Shown piece after piece: positions 28,868 through 37,428 of a stretch of DNA of 64,000 bases (the stretch's first letter is position 1; every line of letters begins with the position of its first letter). This DNA comes from Sphingomonas sp. UBA978 (GTDB taxonomy: Bacteria > Pseudomonadota > Alphaproteobacteria > Sphingomonadales > Sphingomonadaceae): NCBI RefSeq assembly GCF_002292295.1, contig NZ_DBBS01000005.1:62001-126000 (forward strand). The letters run 5' to 3'. Under the pieces are notes generated by a model. That model searched no databases, was not told the origin of the DNA, and worked only from the letters and a program-made list of their open reading frames with translations. The position numbers and the translations under genes are program-made.

Positions 28868-29590
28868 ATGACCCAGCTGCCCCGCCCCCGTCTCGCCTAT
28901 CACCACACCGGGGGCGACGGCCCGACCGTCGTCTTCCTCCCCGGCTATGCCTCCGACATGCAGGGGACCAAGGCCGTCGCGCTGGAGGGCTGGGCACGGG
29001 CGACGGGGCGGGCGTTCCTGCGCTTCGACTATGGCGGCTGCGGCCAGAGCGAGGGCGCGTTCGAGGACCAGACGCTCGCCGGGTGGCGCGACGACGTCGT
29101 CGCGATGCTCGACCAGATCGCGACCGGGCCGGTGGTACTGGTCGGATCGTCGCTCGGCGGCTGGCTGATGCTGCTCGCCGCCCGGGCGCGGCCCGCCGCG
29201 GTGGTCGGGCTGGTCGGCATCGCACCGGCGCCCGATTTCACCGACTGGGGCTTCTCGACCGAGGACAAGATGACGATCCTGACCGAGGGCCGGCTGGCAC
29301 GCGCCAACCCCTATGGGCCGGAGCCCACCGTCTACACCCGCGGCTTCTTCCAGTCGGGCGAGGCGAACCGGCTGATGTTCGGCACGATCCCCTTCGACGG
29401 TCCGGTGCGGCTGGTGCAGGGACAGGCCGACCCCGACGTGCCGTGGCACCGCACCGTGCGGCTGGGCGAGATGATCCGTTCAGCCGACGTGCAGACGCTG
29501 CTCATCAAGGATGGCGATCATCGCCTGTCGCGCGACACCGATATCGCCGCGATCGTCCGGGCGACCGAGGACGTGCTGAACCGCTTATGA
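28868..29590 (+). CDS. Cytoplasmic alpha/beta hydrolase
   Basis: A 240-residue alpha/beta hydrolase without a signal peptide: VVFLPGYASDMQGTKA (oxyanion region), FDYGGCGQSEG, nucleophile elbow VGSSLGGWLML, and catalytic His in KDGDHRLSRDTD. The family resembles ABHD10/ABHD17-type short hydrolases (thioesterase or depalmitoylase-like), but that is only resemblance. ATG 28868 is preferred to GTG 28862 because AGGA at 28857-28860 is 7 nt from it. Its stop overlaps the next start (ATGA), forming a pair with the TPR protein. Confidence 0.87.
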   Translation: MTQLPRPRLAYHHTGGDGPTVVFLPGYASDMQGTKAVALEGWARATGRAFLRFDYGGCGQSEGAFEDQTLAGWRDDVVAMLDQIATGPVVLVGSSLGGWLMLLAARARPAAVVGLVGIAPAPDFTDWGFSTEDKMTILTEGRLARANPYGPEPTVYTRGFFQSGEANRLMFGTIPFDGPVRLVQGQADPDVPWHRTVRLGEMIRSADVQTLLIKDGDHRLSRDTDIAAIVRATEDVLNRL

Positions 29591-30363
29591 TCCTGCTTCT
29601 CGCCGCCGCGCTTCAGGCCGCTTCTCCCGCCCCTTCCACCGTCGCCACCGTCAGGGGCGCCGACCCGCGCGAGGCGCGCTACGACCTGTGCGTCCGGCTG
29701 GCGAACAGCGATCCCGCCGCCGCCCGTGCCGAGGCGGTGCGCTGGGCGACCAGCGGCGGCGCATGGTTCGCGCGGCAATGCGCCGGCCTCGCCTATACGC
29801 AGGAGGGCAATTTCCCGGCGGCCGCCGCCGAATTCGAGGCGGCCGCCAAAGCGGCGGAGGCGGCGCGCGACCGCCGCGCCGCCAATTACTGGGCGCAGGC
29901 CGGCAATGCGCGGCTGGCGGCGGGGGATGTGCCCCGCGCGCGTGCCGCGCTCGACACCGCGCTGGTCGCGGGCACGCTGGAGGGTTTCGCGCTCGGCGAG
30001 GCGCAGCTCGACCACGCCCGCGTACTGGTCGCGGCCAACGAACCGGAGGCGGCGCGCCGCGACATCGACCTCGCGCTGACCCATGCCGCCGACGACCCGC
30101 TTGCCTGGCTGCTGTCGGCGACGCTGGCACGGCGCGAGGGCGATCTGGTCCGCGCGAAGAAGGACATCGCCGAGGCGCTGAAACGCGCCGCGGACGACGC
30201 CTCGGTCCAGCTCGAGGCCGGCAACATCGCCGCCGCCGCCCGCGACGAGGCCGGCGCACGCACCGCCTGGACGCAGGCGGCCCGCCTCGCCCCCGATGCC
30301 CCCGCCGGCCGCAACGCGCGCGCCGCGCTTGCCCAGTTCGACGCGCCCGCGGCGAAGCCCTGA
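29587..30363 (+). CDS. TPR-repeat exported protein
   Basis: A 258-residue, Ala-rich helical protein with a short hydrophobic leader (ILLLAAALQAA) and about four to five tetratricopeptide-like helical pairs; examples are AYTQEGNFPAAAAEFEAAA, NARLAAGDVPRARAALDTAL and AAAARDEAGARTAWTQAARL. TPR arrays hold protein partners, so this is probably a periplasmic scaffold. The start overlaps the stop of the preceding hydrolase. The next 72 nt before gloA show no clear signal. Confidence 0.8.
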   Translation: MILLLAAALQAASPAPSTVATVRGADPREARYDLCVRLANSDPAAARAEAVRWATSGGAWFARQCAGLAYTQEGNFPAAAAEFEAAAKAAEAARDRRAANYWAQAGNARLAAGDVPRARAALDTALVAGTLEGFALGEAQLDHARVLVAANEPEAARRDIDLALTHAADDPLAWLLSATLARREGDLVRAKKDIAEALKRAADDASVQLEAGNIAAAARDEAGARTAWTQAARLAPDAPAGRNARAALAQFDAPAAKP

Positions 30364-30435
30364 CGCCGTGGACACCCTATGGCCGGCCATGCGTTGAGGG
30401 GCTAACCATCCATCGCCATCAGAACAGGGTTTCGC

Positions 30436-30873
30436 ATGCAGTACCTCCACACCATGATCCGCGTCACCGATCCGGACGCGACCATCGCCTTCTTCGAGCT
30501 GCTCGGCCTTCAGGAGGTGCGGCGTCTGGAGAACGAGAAGGGGCGCTTCACCCTGATCTTCCTTGCCACCGAGGCGGACATGAACGGCCCCGGCGAACGC
30601 GCCAAGGCGGAGGTCGAGCTTACCTACAATTGGGACCCGGAGGAATATGGGAGCGGTCGCAACTTCGGCCATCTCGCCTATCGCGTCGACAATATCTACG
30701 ACACCTGCCAGCGGATGATGGACGGGGGCGTGACGATCAACCGCCCGCCGCGCGACGGCAACATGGCGTTCGTCAAGACGCCGGACGGCATCTCGATCGA
30801 GCTGTTGCAGGCCGGCGATGCGCTGGCGCCGGCCGAGCCGTGGACGTCGATGCCGAACACCGGGAGCTGGTGA
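30436..30873 (+). CDS. gloA: Lactoylglutathione lyase (glyoxalase I)
   Basis: A 145-residue VOC-fold metalloenzyme that turns the methylglyoxal-glutathione adduct into S-lactoylglutathione. Metal ligands are visible as His5 (MQYLHTMIRV), Glu in AEVELTYNWD, His in NFGHLAYRV and Glu in ISIELLQ. Forms an operon with gloB, the next step, their codons overlapping as TGATG. Confidence 0.95.
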   Translation: MQYLHTMIRVTDPDATIAFFELLGLQEVRRLENEKGRFTLIFLATEADMNGPGERAKAEVELTYNWDPEEYGSGRNFGHLAYRVDNIYDTCQRMMDGGVTINRPPRDGNMAFVKTPDGISIELLQAGDALAPAEPWTSMPNTGSW

Positions 30874-31601
30874 TGGCCCTGGAGATCGTCCGCGTCCCCG
30901 TGCTCAGCGACAATTACGCCTGGCTGGTCCACGACCCGGTCAGCGGCGAAACGGTCGCGGTCGACCCGGGCGAGGCGGCGCCGGTACAGGCCGCCGCCGC
31001 GGCACGGGGCTGGACGATCGGCCAGGTATGGACGACGCACTGGCACCCCGACCATACCGGCGGCAACGAGGCGATCCGCGCCGCCGGCGCGCGGATCACC
31101 GGCCCCGCCGCCGAAGCCGCCAAGATTCCGACGCTCGACGAGACGGTCGGCGAAGGCGACGTCGTGCGGATCGGTACGGAGGTCGCGACGGTCCTGCACG
31201 TGCCCGGCCACACCGCGGGCCATATCGCCTTCCACCTCGCCGATGCGGGCGCGATCTTTACCGGCGACACGCTGTTCGCGATGGGCTGCGGCCGACTGTT
31301 CGAGGGCACGCCGGCGGAGATGTTCGCCAACATGCAGCGCTACGCCGCCCTCCCCGACGCGACCGAGGTCTATTGCGGCCACGAATATACCCAGTCGAAC
31401 GGCCGCTTTGCGCTAACCGTCGAGCCGGACAATGCCGCGCTGGTCGCGCGGATGATGCACGTCGACGAGGCGCGCGCGGCGGGCGAGGCGACGGTGCCGA
31501 CGACGATCGGGCTGGAGCGGGCGACCAACCCGTTCCTGCGCGCGCGCGATGCGGCCGAGCTCGGCCGGTTGCGCGAGCAGAAAGACACTTTTCCCGGCTG
31601 A
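30873..31601 (+). CDS. gloB: Hydroxyacylglutathione hydrolase (glyoxalase II)
   Basis: A 242-residue metallo-beta-lactamase-fold enzyme that hydrolyses S-lactoylglutathione to D-lactate and glutathione. Metal-binding motif THWHPDHTGG, then VLHVPGHTAGHI, IFTGDTLFAMGCGRLFEG and YCGHEYTQSNGRFAL, plus the C-terminal glutathione-binding part (NPFLRARD). Coupled to gloA by a 1-nt overlap, so the whole methylglyoxal detoxification route is in one transcript. Confidence 0.96.
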   Translation: MALEIVRVPVLSDNYAWLVHDPVSGETVAVDPGEAAPVQAAAAARGWTIGQVWTTHWHPDHTGGNEAIRAAGARITGPAAEAAKIPTLDETVGEGDVVRIGTEVATVLHVPGHTAGHIAFHLADAGAIFTGDTLFAMGCGRLFEGTPAEMFANMQRYAALPDATEVYCGHEYTQSNGRFALTVEPDNAALVARMMHVDEARAAGEATVPTTIGLERATNPFLRARDAAELGRLREQKDTFPG

Positions 31602-31632
31602 GCTGTTCGGCCGGGCACGACAGGAGGTTCTC

Positions 31633-32049
31633 ATGAAGACCGCAGGATCGTTGATCGCCGTCGCTCTGCTGGCTGCCGCCTGCACGCAGACCCCGCAGGA
31701 ACGGATCGCCACGCAGGAGGCCAATGCCGCCGCCGCGGCCAAGCTCGGCAAGCAGCTCGCCGGGCTGACCCCCGGCCCGTCGACATCCTGCATGCCGCGC
31801 TTCCCGACGACGCAGGTGCAGGCGTTCGGCCCGACGATCCTCTACACGGTCAGCCGCGGCCTCAAATACCGCAGCGATACCGCCGGCGGCTGCGAGCGTG
31901 TCGGGCGCGGCGACATCCTCGTCACCCGCTCGCCGACCGGTCAATTGTGCCAGGGCGACATCGCGACGACGATCGACCAGACAGGCCGGACGTTCAGCGG
32001 CAGCTGCTCGTTCGGGCCGTTCGTCCGCTACAGCAAGTCGGGGTCGTGA
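31633..32049 (+). CDS. Putative lipoprotein with four-cysteine domain (paralogue of next gene)
   Basis: A 138-residue protein with a lipobox (LLAAAC at residues 12-17), so probably membrane-anchored on the periplasmic side. After a short Ala/Gln linker comes a domain whose anchors are Cys, TILYT, GGC, GQLCQGD and CSFGPFVRYSK. The same anchors recur in the next gene, so the two are tandem paralogues. I do not recognise a named family. AGGAGG lies upstream of the ATG at 31633. Same strand as gloB, 31 nt downstream. Confidence 0.8.
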   Translation: MKTAGSLIAVALLAAACTQTPQERIATQEANAAAAAKLGKQLAGLTPGPSTSCMPRFPTTQVQAFGPTILYTVSRGLKYRSDTAGGCERVGRGDILVTRSPTGQLCQGDIATTIDQTGRTFSGSCSFGPFVRYSKSGS

Positions 32050-32053
32050 CGCG

Positions 32054-32431
32054 ATGACCCGGCCGCTCGCCGCGCTGGCGCTCGCCCTGCCGTTGCTCGC
32101 CGCCGGATCGGACCCGCTCGCGGGCCGTGTCGCAGGGGCTCCACAACGGTGCATCTCCGTGTCGGCAACCAACGGCCCGTCGATCGTCGATGCGAAGACG
32201 ATCCTCTATACCGAGGGTGCCGGACGCCGGGTCTGGAAGACCGGACCGATCGGCGCCTGCCCGTCGCTGGAGCCGCTGACGACGCTGATCGTCGACATCT
32301 ACGGCGGGCAATTGTGCCGCAACGACCGGTTTCGCGTACTGACGCCGGGCACCTCGATCCCGTCCGCTTACTGCCGCTTCACCGAATTCACGCCTTATGT
32401 GAAGGTCGCGGACGCGCCGAAGCCGGATTGA
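32054..32431 (+). CDS. Exported small protein with four-cysteine domain (paralogue of previous gene)
   Basis: A 125-residue protein with a simple signal sequence (LAALALALPLLAAGS) but no lipobox Cys. The domain aligns with the previous product: Cys, KTILYT, GAC, GGQLCRND and YCRFTEFTPYVK at equivalent spacings, about 85 residues in all. The four conserved cysteines suggest two disulfides in the periplasm. Only 4 nt separate it from its paralogue. Function unknown; a tandem duplication followed by different anchoring is inferred. Confidence 0.78.
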   Translation: MTRPLAALALALPLLAAGSDPLAGRVAGAPQRCISVSATNGPSIVDAKTILYTEGAGRRVWKTGPIGACPSLEPLTTLIVDIYGGQLCRNDRFRVLTPGTSIPSAYCRFTEFTPYVKVADAPKPD

Positions 32432-32487
32432 CGGGGACGACGATACACCCCCTGCCCAGCCCGCCCGACTTGGGCTAGCCAGCGCAC

Positions 32488-33714
32488 ATGATGACCCGAT
32501 TCGTCCGACGGCTGAGTGGCGCGATCGTCATCGCGATCGGCGTGGCCGTCGGCGTCTTTCTCGTCGACGGGCGCGCCGACGGCGCGGCCATCGCGCTGGT
32601 CGGCGGAATCGCGGTCGCGCTGGCGGCGATGGGCCGCGGCGACGAGGGGCAGGCGACCACCGGGCACACCGGCCCGGATGCGAACCTGCTGCTCGGCGAG
32701 GTGCTCGACGTGATCGCCGAACCGGTGCTGCTGGTCCGCGGCGGCATCGTCACCTGCGCCAATGCCGCCGCCGGGGCATTGCTCGGCCGCCATATCGTCG
32801 GCGAGGACGTGCGCGTCGCGATCCGCCATCCCGCCGCCGCCGACCGGCTCAGCTCGGGTGCGCCACTGCCCGGCCGGCCGGTCGAGCTGGTCGGGCTCGG
32901 CACCCCCGACCAGCGTTGGGAGATGCGGACCGGCGAAACCGGCGACGGCGCTCGCATCGTCCATCTCGTCGACCAGAGCGGCAATTACGCCGCCGAGAAG
33001 ATGCGCGTCGATTTCGTCGCCAACGCCAGCCACGAACTGCGCACGCCGCTCGCCTCGATCCTCGGCTTCATCGAGACGCTGAACGAGGAGGCAGGTGAGG
33101 ACCCGGGCCTGCGCAAACGCTTCCTCGACGTGATGTTCGCCGAGGCGCAGCGGATGCAGCGGCTGGTCGAGGATTTGATCTCGCTGTCGCGGATCGAGGC
33201 GGAGAAATACCGCCTGCCCGGCGACCGGCTCGACCTCGGCGAGCTGCTCGAGGATGTCGCGGCGGAGATCGCGGCGGCGCGCAGCCCGCGCGCGGACGAT
33301 GTCGGCGTCACCATCGAACCCGACCTGCCGCAGGCGATCGCCGACGAGGCGCAACTGTCGCAGCTGTTCCACAACCTCATCGGCAATGCGATGAAATATG
33401 GCCGCCCCGGCACGCCGGTGACGGTGACGCTGGGGCTCGACCGGTCGGGCCTGCTGCGGCTGACCGTGGTCGACGAGGGCGAGGGCATCGCCCCCCAGCA
33501 TATTCCGCGCCTGACCGAACGATTTTATCGCGTCGACGCCGGGCGCAGCCGCAGCGTCGGCGGCACCGGCCTGGGCCTCGCGATCGTCAAGCATATCGTC
33601 GAGCGGCATCGCGGCCGGCTCGACATCGCCAGCAAGGTCGGCATCGGCACCACCGTCACCGTCGCGATTCCGCCCGCCGAACCGGTTGCCGGGGGCGCTG
33701 TCATCAAAGGGTAA
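32488..33714 (+). CDS. phoR: Phosphate-regulon sensor histidine kinase PhoR
   Basis: A 408-residue membrane histidine kinase: two N-terminal membrane helices with hardly any periplasmic loop (residues 8-50), a PAS-like segment (EVLDVIAEPVLLVRGG), the HisKA dimer helix with phospho-acceptor His in ASHELRTPLASILGF, and HATPase_c boxes (NLIGNAMKYG, DEGEGIAPQH, GGTGLGLAIVKHI). Phosphorylates PhoB when phosphate is low; signal comes through PhoU and PstSCAB, both encoded downstream. The assignment rests on this gene order. Confidence 0.95.
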   Translation: MMTRFVRRLSGAIVIAIGVAVGVFLVDGRADGAAIALVGGIAVALAAMGRGDEGQATTGHTGPDANLLLGEVLDVIAEPVLLVRGGIVTCANAAAGALLGRHIVGEDVRVAIRHPAAADRLSSGAPLPGRPVELVGLGTPDQRWEMRTGETGDGARIVHLVDQSGNYAAEKMRVDFVANASHELRTPLASILGFIETLNEEAGEDPGLRKRFLDVMFAEAQRMQRLVEDLISLSRIEAEKYRLPGDRLDLGELLEDVAAEIAAARSPRADDVGVTIEPDLPQAIADEAQLSQLFHNLIGNAMKYGRPGTPVTVTLGLDRSGLLRLTVVDEGEGIAPQHIPRLTERFYRVDAGRSRSVGGTGLGLAIVKHIVERHRGRLDIASKVGIGTTVTVAIPPAEPVAGGAVIKG

Positions 33715-33726
33715 CCGAACCGTCAC
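33698..33726 (+). promoter_or_regulatory. Candidate Pho box upstream of pstS
   Basis: Seven-base units at 11-bp steps: CTGTCAT (33698), GGGTAAC (33709) and CCGTCAC (33720), compared with the PhoB unit CTGTCAT/C. The first and third fit well and the middle poorly. The site straddles the end of phoR, 43-71 nt before pstS, where PhoB would activate pstSCAB-phoU-phoB. No equally good -10 was identified. Confidence 0.55.
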
Positions 33727-33768
33727 ACAGGCGGATCGGGGCGACGCGGAGTCGCCCGCGGGGGACCG

Positions 33769-34806
33769 ATGCGCGTTCTACTTATCGGCCTGACGGGGCT
33801 CTGCCTCGCAGGTTGTCAGGACCAGGCGAATGGCGGTGGCGGCGGCACGCGGGATCAGATCACCGCGGTCGGCTCGTCCACCGTCTATCCCTTCACGACC
33901 CTGATCGCGGAGACGTTCGTCGCGACCAATCCGGACGCGCGGGCCCCGGTGATCGAATCGACCGGCACGGGCGCGGGGATGAAATTGTTCTGCGCCGGCA
34001 TCGGCGCGGGCCACCCCGATATCGAGGATGCCTCGCGCCGGATGAAGCGCAGCGAATATGCCGCCTGCGAAGCGAACGGCGTCGGCCCGGTGATGGAGAT
34101 CCAGATCGGCATCGACGGCATCGCCTTTGCCGAGGCGCGCAACGGCCCCGGCATGACGCTGACCCCGGCCGACCTGTATCGCGCACTCGCGGCGACCCCG
34201 CTCGGCCGGCGCAACACCGCCAGGCTGTGGCGCGACGTCAATCCGGCGCTGCCGGCGACGCCGATCCAGGTCTATGGCCCGCCCGCGACCAGCGGCACGC
34301 GCGACGCGCTCGCCGAGCTGATCCTCACCCGCGGCTGCGAGGCGGTCGATCCGCGCGCGAAGACGCTCGGCCCCGACGCGCACAAGGCGCTTTGCACGCG
34401 GGTGCGCGAGGACGGCGCCTATATCGACGCGGGCGAGAACGACAATCTGATCGTCCAGAAGCTCGCCGCCAACCCGACGGCGATCGGCGTGTTCGGCTAC
34501 AGCTATCTCGAACAGAATGCGGGCAGCGTGAACGGCGTCGCGATCGACGGCGTCAAGCCGACCTATGCGACGATCGCCGCGGGCGCCTATCCCGGATCGC
34601 GGCCACTGTATCTGTATGTGAAGAAGGCGCATCTGCGCGCGATCCCCGGCCTCGCGACGTTCCTGCAGCTGTACGCCCGTGCCTGGGGCCCCGACGGCCC
34701 GCTGATCCGCCGCGGCCTGATCGCCGCGCCCCCGGCGGTGCGGGCGAAGGCGGCGGCGGTCGTCGCGAACGAGACGCCGCTCGACCCCGCGGAGCTGGGA
34801 TCGTGA
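33769..34806 (+). CDS. pstS: Phosphate ABC transporter substrate-binding protein PstS
   Basis: A 345-residue periplasmic phosphate binder with a lipoprotein signal (CLAGC, residues 12-16), so anchored rather than free. Phosphate-site strings are visible: AVGSSTVYPFTT, STGTGAGMKLFCAG and PPATSGTRDALAE (Ser-Gly-Thr-Arg contact). Followed by pstC with a 4-nt overlap. Expression is likely driven from the Pho box in the phoR end. Confidence 0.95.
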   Translation: MRVLLIGLTGLCLAGCQDQANGGGGGTRDQITAVGSSTVYPFTTLIAETFVATNPDARAPVIESTGTGAGMKLFCAGIGAGHPDIEDASRRMKRSEYAACEANGVGPVMEIQIGIDGIAFAEARNGPGMTLTPADLYRALAATPLGRRNTARLWRDVNPALPATPIQVYGPPATSGTRDALAELILTRGCEAVDPRAKTLGPDAHKALCTRVREDGAYIDAGENDNLIVQKLAANPTAIGVFGYSYLEQNAGSVNGVAIDGVKPTYATIAAGAYPGSRPLYLYVKKAHLRAIPGLATFLQLYARAWGPDGPLIRRGLIAAPPAVRAKAAAVVANETPLDPAELGS

Positions 34807-36179
34807 CCGGCCTCGCCATCGTCCTCGTCGTCTTCGGCCTCGCGCTGATCGGCTGGCTCGCCGCGCGGATGCGCGCCGCGACGTTCCGCAAGCCCGGGGT
34901 CGCGCGGTTCAGCGCCTTGCCCGTCCATTACGGCTATTTCGTCGCGATCTGCGCGCTGGTGCCGCCGCTTTTCTTTCTCGGCGTGTGGAGCCTGACCGCG
35001 CCCGCGCTGGTCACCGACGCGGTCGTTGCGACGCCCGCCGCCGCCGCGCTGCCGCCGGCCGGCTTCGAGCGCGCCTCGATCCTCGCCGAAGCGCGCGAAC
35101 TCGGCGCGGGCCGCAGCTATGGCGCCTTCCACGCGCTGTCCGCCAAACTCGCCCCCGCCTATGCCGACGCGCAGCGCCGTTACGACTGGATCGCCACCGC
35201 GGTCGCACTGCTGCTCGCCTTCGCCGGCGGCGGCCTCGCCTTCACCCGCGTCCGCCCCGATTTCGCCGCCCGCACGCAGGTGGAGCGCGGCGTCATGCTG
35301 CTGCTGCTCGCCGCATCGCTGATCGCGATCCTGACCACGGTCGGCATCGTCGCCTCGCTGCTGTACGAATCCGCGCGATTCTTCAGCATCGTGCCGGTCG
35401 GCGAATTCCTGTTCGGCACGCATTGGAGCCCGCAGGTGATCGACGCGCGCGATCCCGGTGCCAGCCTCGGCGCGGTGCCGCTGTTCTGGGGAACGTTCTT
35501 CATCGGCGCGGTCATCGCGATGGCGGTGGCGATCCCGTTCGGGCTGATGAGCGCGATCTACCTCACCCAATATGCCCGCGCCACGACCCGCCGCTGGATG
35601 AAGCCGGTGCTGGAGATGCTCGCGGGCGTGCCGACCGTCGTCTACGGCTATTTCGCCGCGCTGACCGTCGCCCCCGCGGTGCGCGAGTTGGGGCTGACGC
35701 TCGGCATCGCCAACGCCTCGTCGGAAAGCGCGCTGGCGGCGGGGGCGGTGATGGGGATCATGATTATCCCCTTCGTCTCCTCCATGGCAGACGATTCGAT
35801 CGCCGCCGTCCCCGCCGCGATGCGCGACGGCAGCCTCGCGATGGGCGCGACCAGTTCCGAAACGATCCGCAAGGTCATCCTGCCCGCCGCCCTGCCCGGC
35901 GTCGTCGGCGGCATATTGCTCGCGGTGTCGCGGGCGATCGGCGAGACGATGATCGTCGTCATGGCGGCCAGTGGCGTCGCGACGCTGACCGCCAATCCCT
36001 TCGCCAGCACCACCACCGTCACCAAGCAGATCGTCGACCTGCTGACCGGCGAGGCCGAGTTCGACAGTGCCAAGACGCTCGCCGCCTTCGCGCTTGGCCT
36101 GACCCTGTTCGTCATCACGCTGGCGCTCAACGTCGTCGCACTGACCGTCGTCAAACGCTATCGGGAAGCCTATGAATAG
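34803..36179 (+). CDS. pstC: Phosphate ABC transporter permease PstC
   Basis: A 458-residue permease. The C-terminal part (about residues 150-458) is the standard six-helix BPD permease with EMLAGVPTVVYGYFA and the coupling loop (AMRDGSLAMGATSSETIRKVILPAALPG). The N-terminal 150 residues add two membrane helices and a periplasmic segment (TPAAAALPPAGFERAS...), longer than E. coli PstC (319) but usual for alphaproteobacterial forms. GTG start at 34803 overlaps the pstS stop (GTGA); the 3' end overlaps pstA by 8 nt. Confidence 0.95.
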   Translation: MTGLAIVLVVFGLALIGWLAARMRAATFRKPGVARFSALPVHYGYFVAICALVPPLFFLGVWSLTAPALVTDAVVATPAAAALPPAGFERASILAEARELGAGRSYGAFHALSAKLAPAYADAQRRYDWIATAVALLLAFAGGGLAFTRVRPDFAARTQVERGVMLLLLAASLIAILTTVGIVASLLYESARFFSIVPVGEFLFGTHWSPQVIDARDPGASLGAVPLFWGTFFIGAVIAMAVAIPFGLMSAIYLTQYARATTRRWMKPVLEMLAGVPTVVYGYFAALTVAPAVRELGLTLGIANASSESALAAGAVMGIMIIPFVSSMADDSIAAVPAAMRDGSLAMGATSSETIRKVILPAALPGVVGGILLAVSRAIGETMIVVMAASGVATLTANPFASTTTVTKQIVDLLTGEAEFDSAKTLAAFALGLTLFVITLALNVVALTVVKRYREAYE

Positions 36180-37428
36180 GACGCGCCAGCCGACCGACTG
36201 GAAGGGGGCGGCGTTCCGGCGCCGCACCCGCCGTCGCTATGCCGCCGAGCGCCGCTTCCGGTTGCTGGGCCTCGCCGCGGTGTGGCTGTCGGCGGGCTTC
36301 CTCGCCTTCCTGCTCGCCAGCATGCTGTGGCAGGGCGCCAGCGGCTTCCGCCAGACCCGCGTCGCCCTCCCGATCGACCTCGCCGCGGCGAGGCTGGCGG
36401 TGACGCCCGCGCAACTCAGGGGCCGCGGCGCCGACCTCGCGCTTGCGGGCGCGGGGCTGGAGGGCGTCGTCGATCGCGCCGCGACGCAGGCCTATGGCGG
36501 CGCCGGCACCGACCTGCTGTCGGACGGCGCATGGCTGGTGGTGCGCGACGCGATCAAGCGCGACCCCGCCATGCTCGACCGCCGCGTCACGATCGCAGTT
36601 CCCGTCGACAGCGCGCTCGACGTCGCCGCCAAGCATGACGGCAATCCGCAGGCCGAGGCGACGATCGCTCGGCTGACGGCGCAGGGCGTCCTTACCACCG
36701 GCTGGAACCTCGGGTTCCTCACCGCTGCCGATTCGACCGATCCGACCCGCGTCGGCATCTGGGGCGCGTTCAAGGGCTCGCTGCTCACCATGGCGGTGAC
36801 GATCGGCCTCGCCTTTCCGATCGGCGTGCTCGCGGCGCTCTACCTCGAGGAATATGCGCCGCGGAACCGCTGGACCGACCTGATCGAGGTGTCGATCAAC
36901 AACCTCGCCGCGGTGCCGTCGATCATCTTCGGCCTGCTCGGCCTCGCGGTGTTCCTCGGCACCTTTCACCTGCCACGGTCGGCGCCGCTGGTCGGCGGGC
37001 TGACGCTCGCGCTGATGACGATGCCCGTCATCGTCATCGCCGGGCGCAACGCGATCAAGGCGGTGCCGCCGTCGATCCGCGATGCCGCGCTGGCGGTCGG
37101 CGCGTCGCCGGTGCAGGTGGTGTTCGACCACGTCCTGCCGCTCGCGCTGCCCGGCATCCTCACCGGCACGATCATCGGCATGGCGCGCGCGCTCGGCGAA
37201 ACCGCGCCGCTGCTGATGATCGGCATGCGCGCCTTCATCGCCGCGCCGCCGTCGCGGCTCACCGATCCCGCCACCGTGCTGCCGGTGCAGATCTTCCTGT
37301 GGTCCGACGACGTCGACCGCGGCTTCGTCGAGAAGACGTCGGCGGCGATCATCGTGCTGCTCGTCTTCCTGCTCGCGATGAACGGCCTCGCCATCTACCT
37401 CCGCAACCGTTTCGAGACCCGCTGGTGA
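36172..37428 (+). CDS. pstA: Phosphate ABC transporter permease PstA
   Basis: A 418-residue permease. After a basic start and one membrane helix (FRLLGLAAVWLSAGFLAFLL) comes a large periplasmic insert (about residues 60-190, the DUF3333-type region), then the conserved permease core with YLEEYAPRNRW, NNLAAVPSIIFGLLGLAVF and the coupling loop SIRDAALAVGASPVQVVFDHVLP. Pairs with PstC to form the phosphate channel. Begins inside pstC and its stop overlaps the GTG of pstB. Confidence 0.95.
   Translation: MNRTRQPTDWKGAAFRRRTRRRYAAERRFRLLGLAAVWLSAGFLAFLLASMLWQGASGFRQTRVALPIDLAAARLAVTPAQLRGRGADLALAGAGLEGVVDRAATQAYGGAGTDLLSDGAWLVVRDAIKRDPAMLDRRVTIAVPVDSALDVAAKHDGNPQAEATIARLTAQGVLTTGWNLGFLTAADSTDPTRVGIWGAFKGSLLTMAVTIGLAFPIGVLAALYLEEYAPRNRWTDLIEVSINNLAAVPSIIFGLLGLAVFLGTFHLPRSAPLVGGLTLALMTMPVIVIAGRNAIKAVPPSIRDAALAVGASPVQVVFDHVLPLALPGILTGTIIGMARALGETAPLLMIGMRAFIAAPPSRLTDPATVLPVQIFLWSDDVDRGFVEKTSAAIIVLLVFLLAMNGLAIYLRNRFETRW

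Noticed and set aside
32436..32487. Pho box upstream of phoR
   Set aside because: No CTGTCAY-like units at 11-bp spacing; only a weak AGCCC/GGGCT stem is present.
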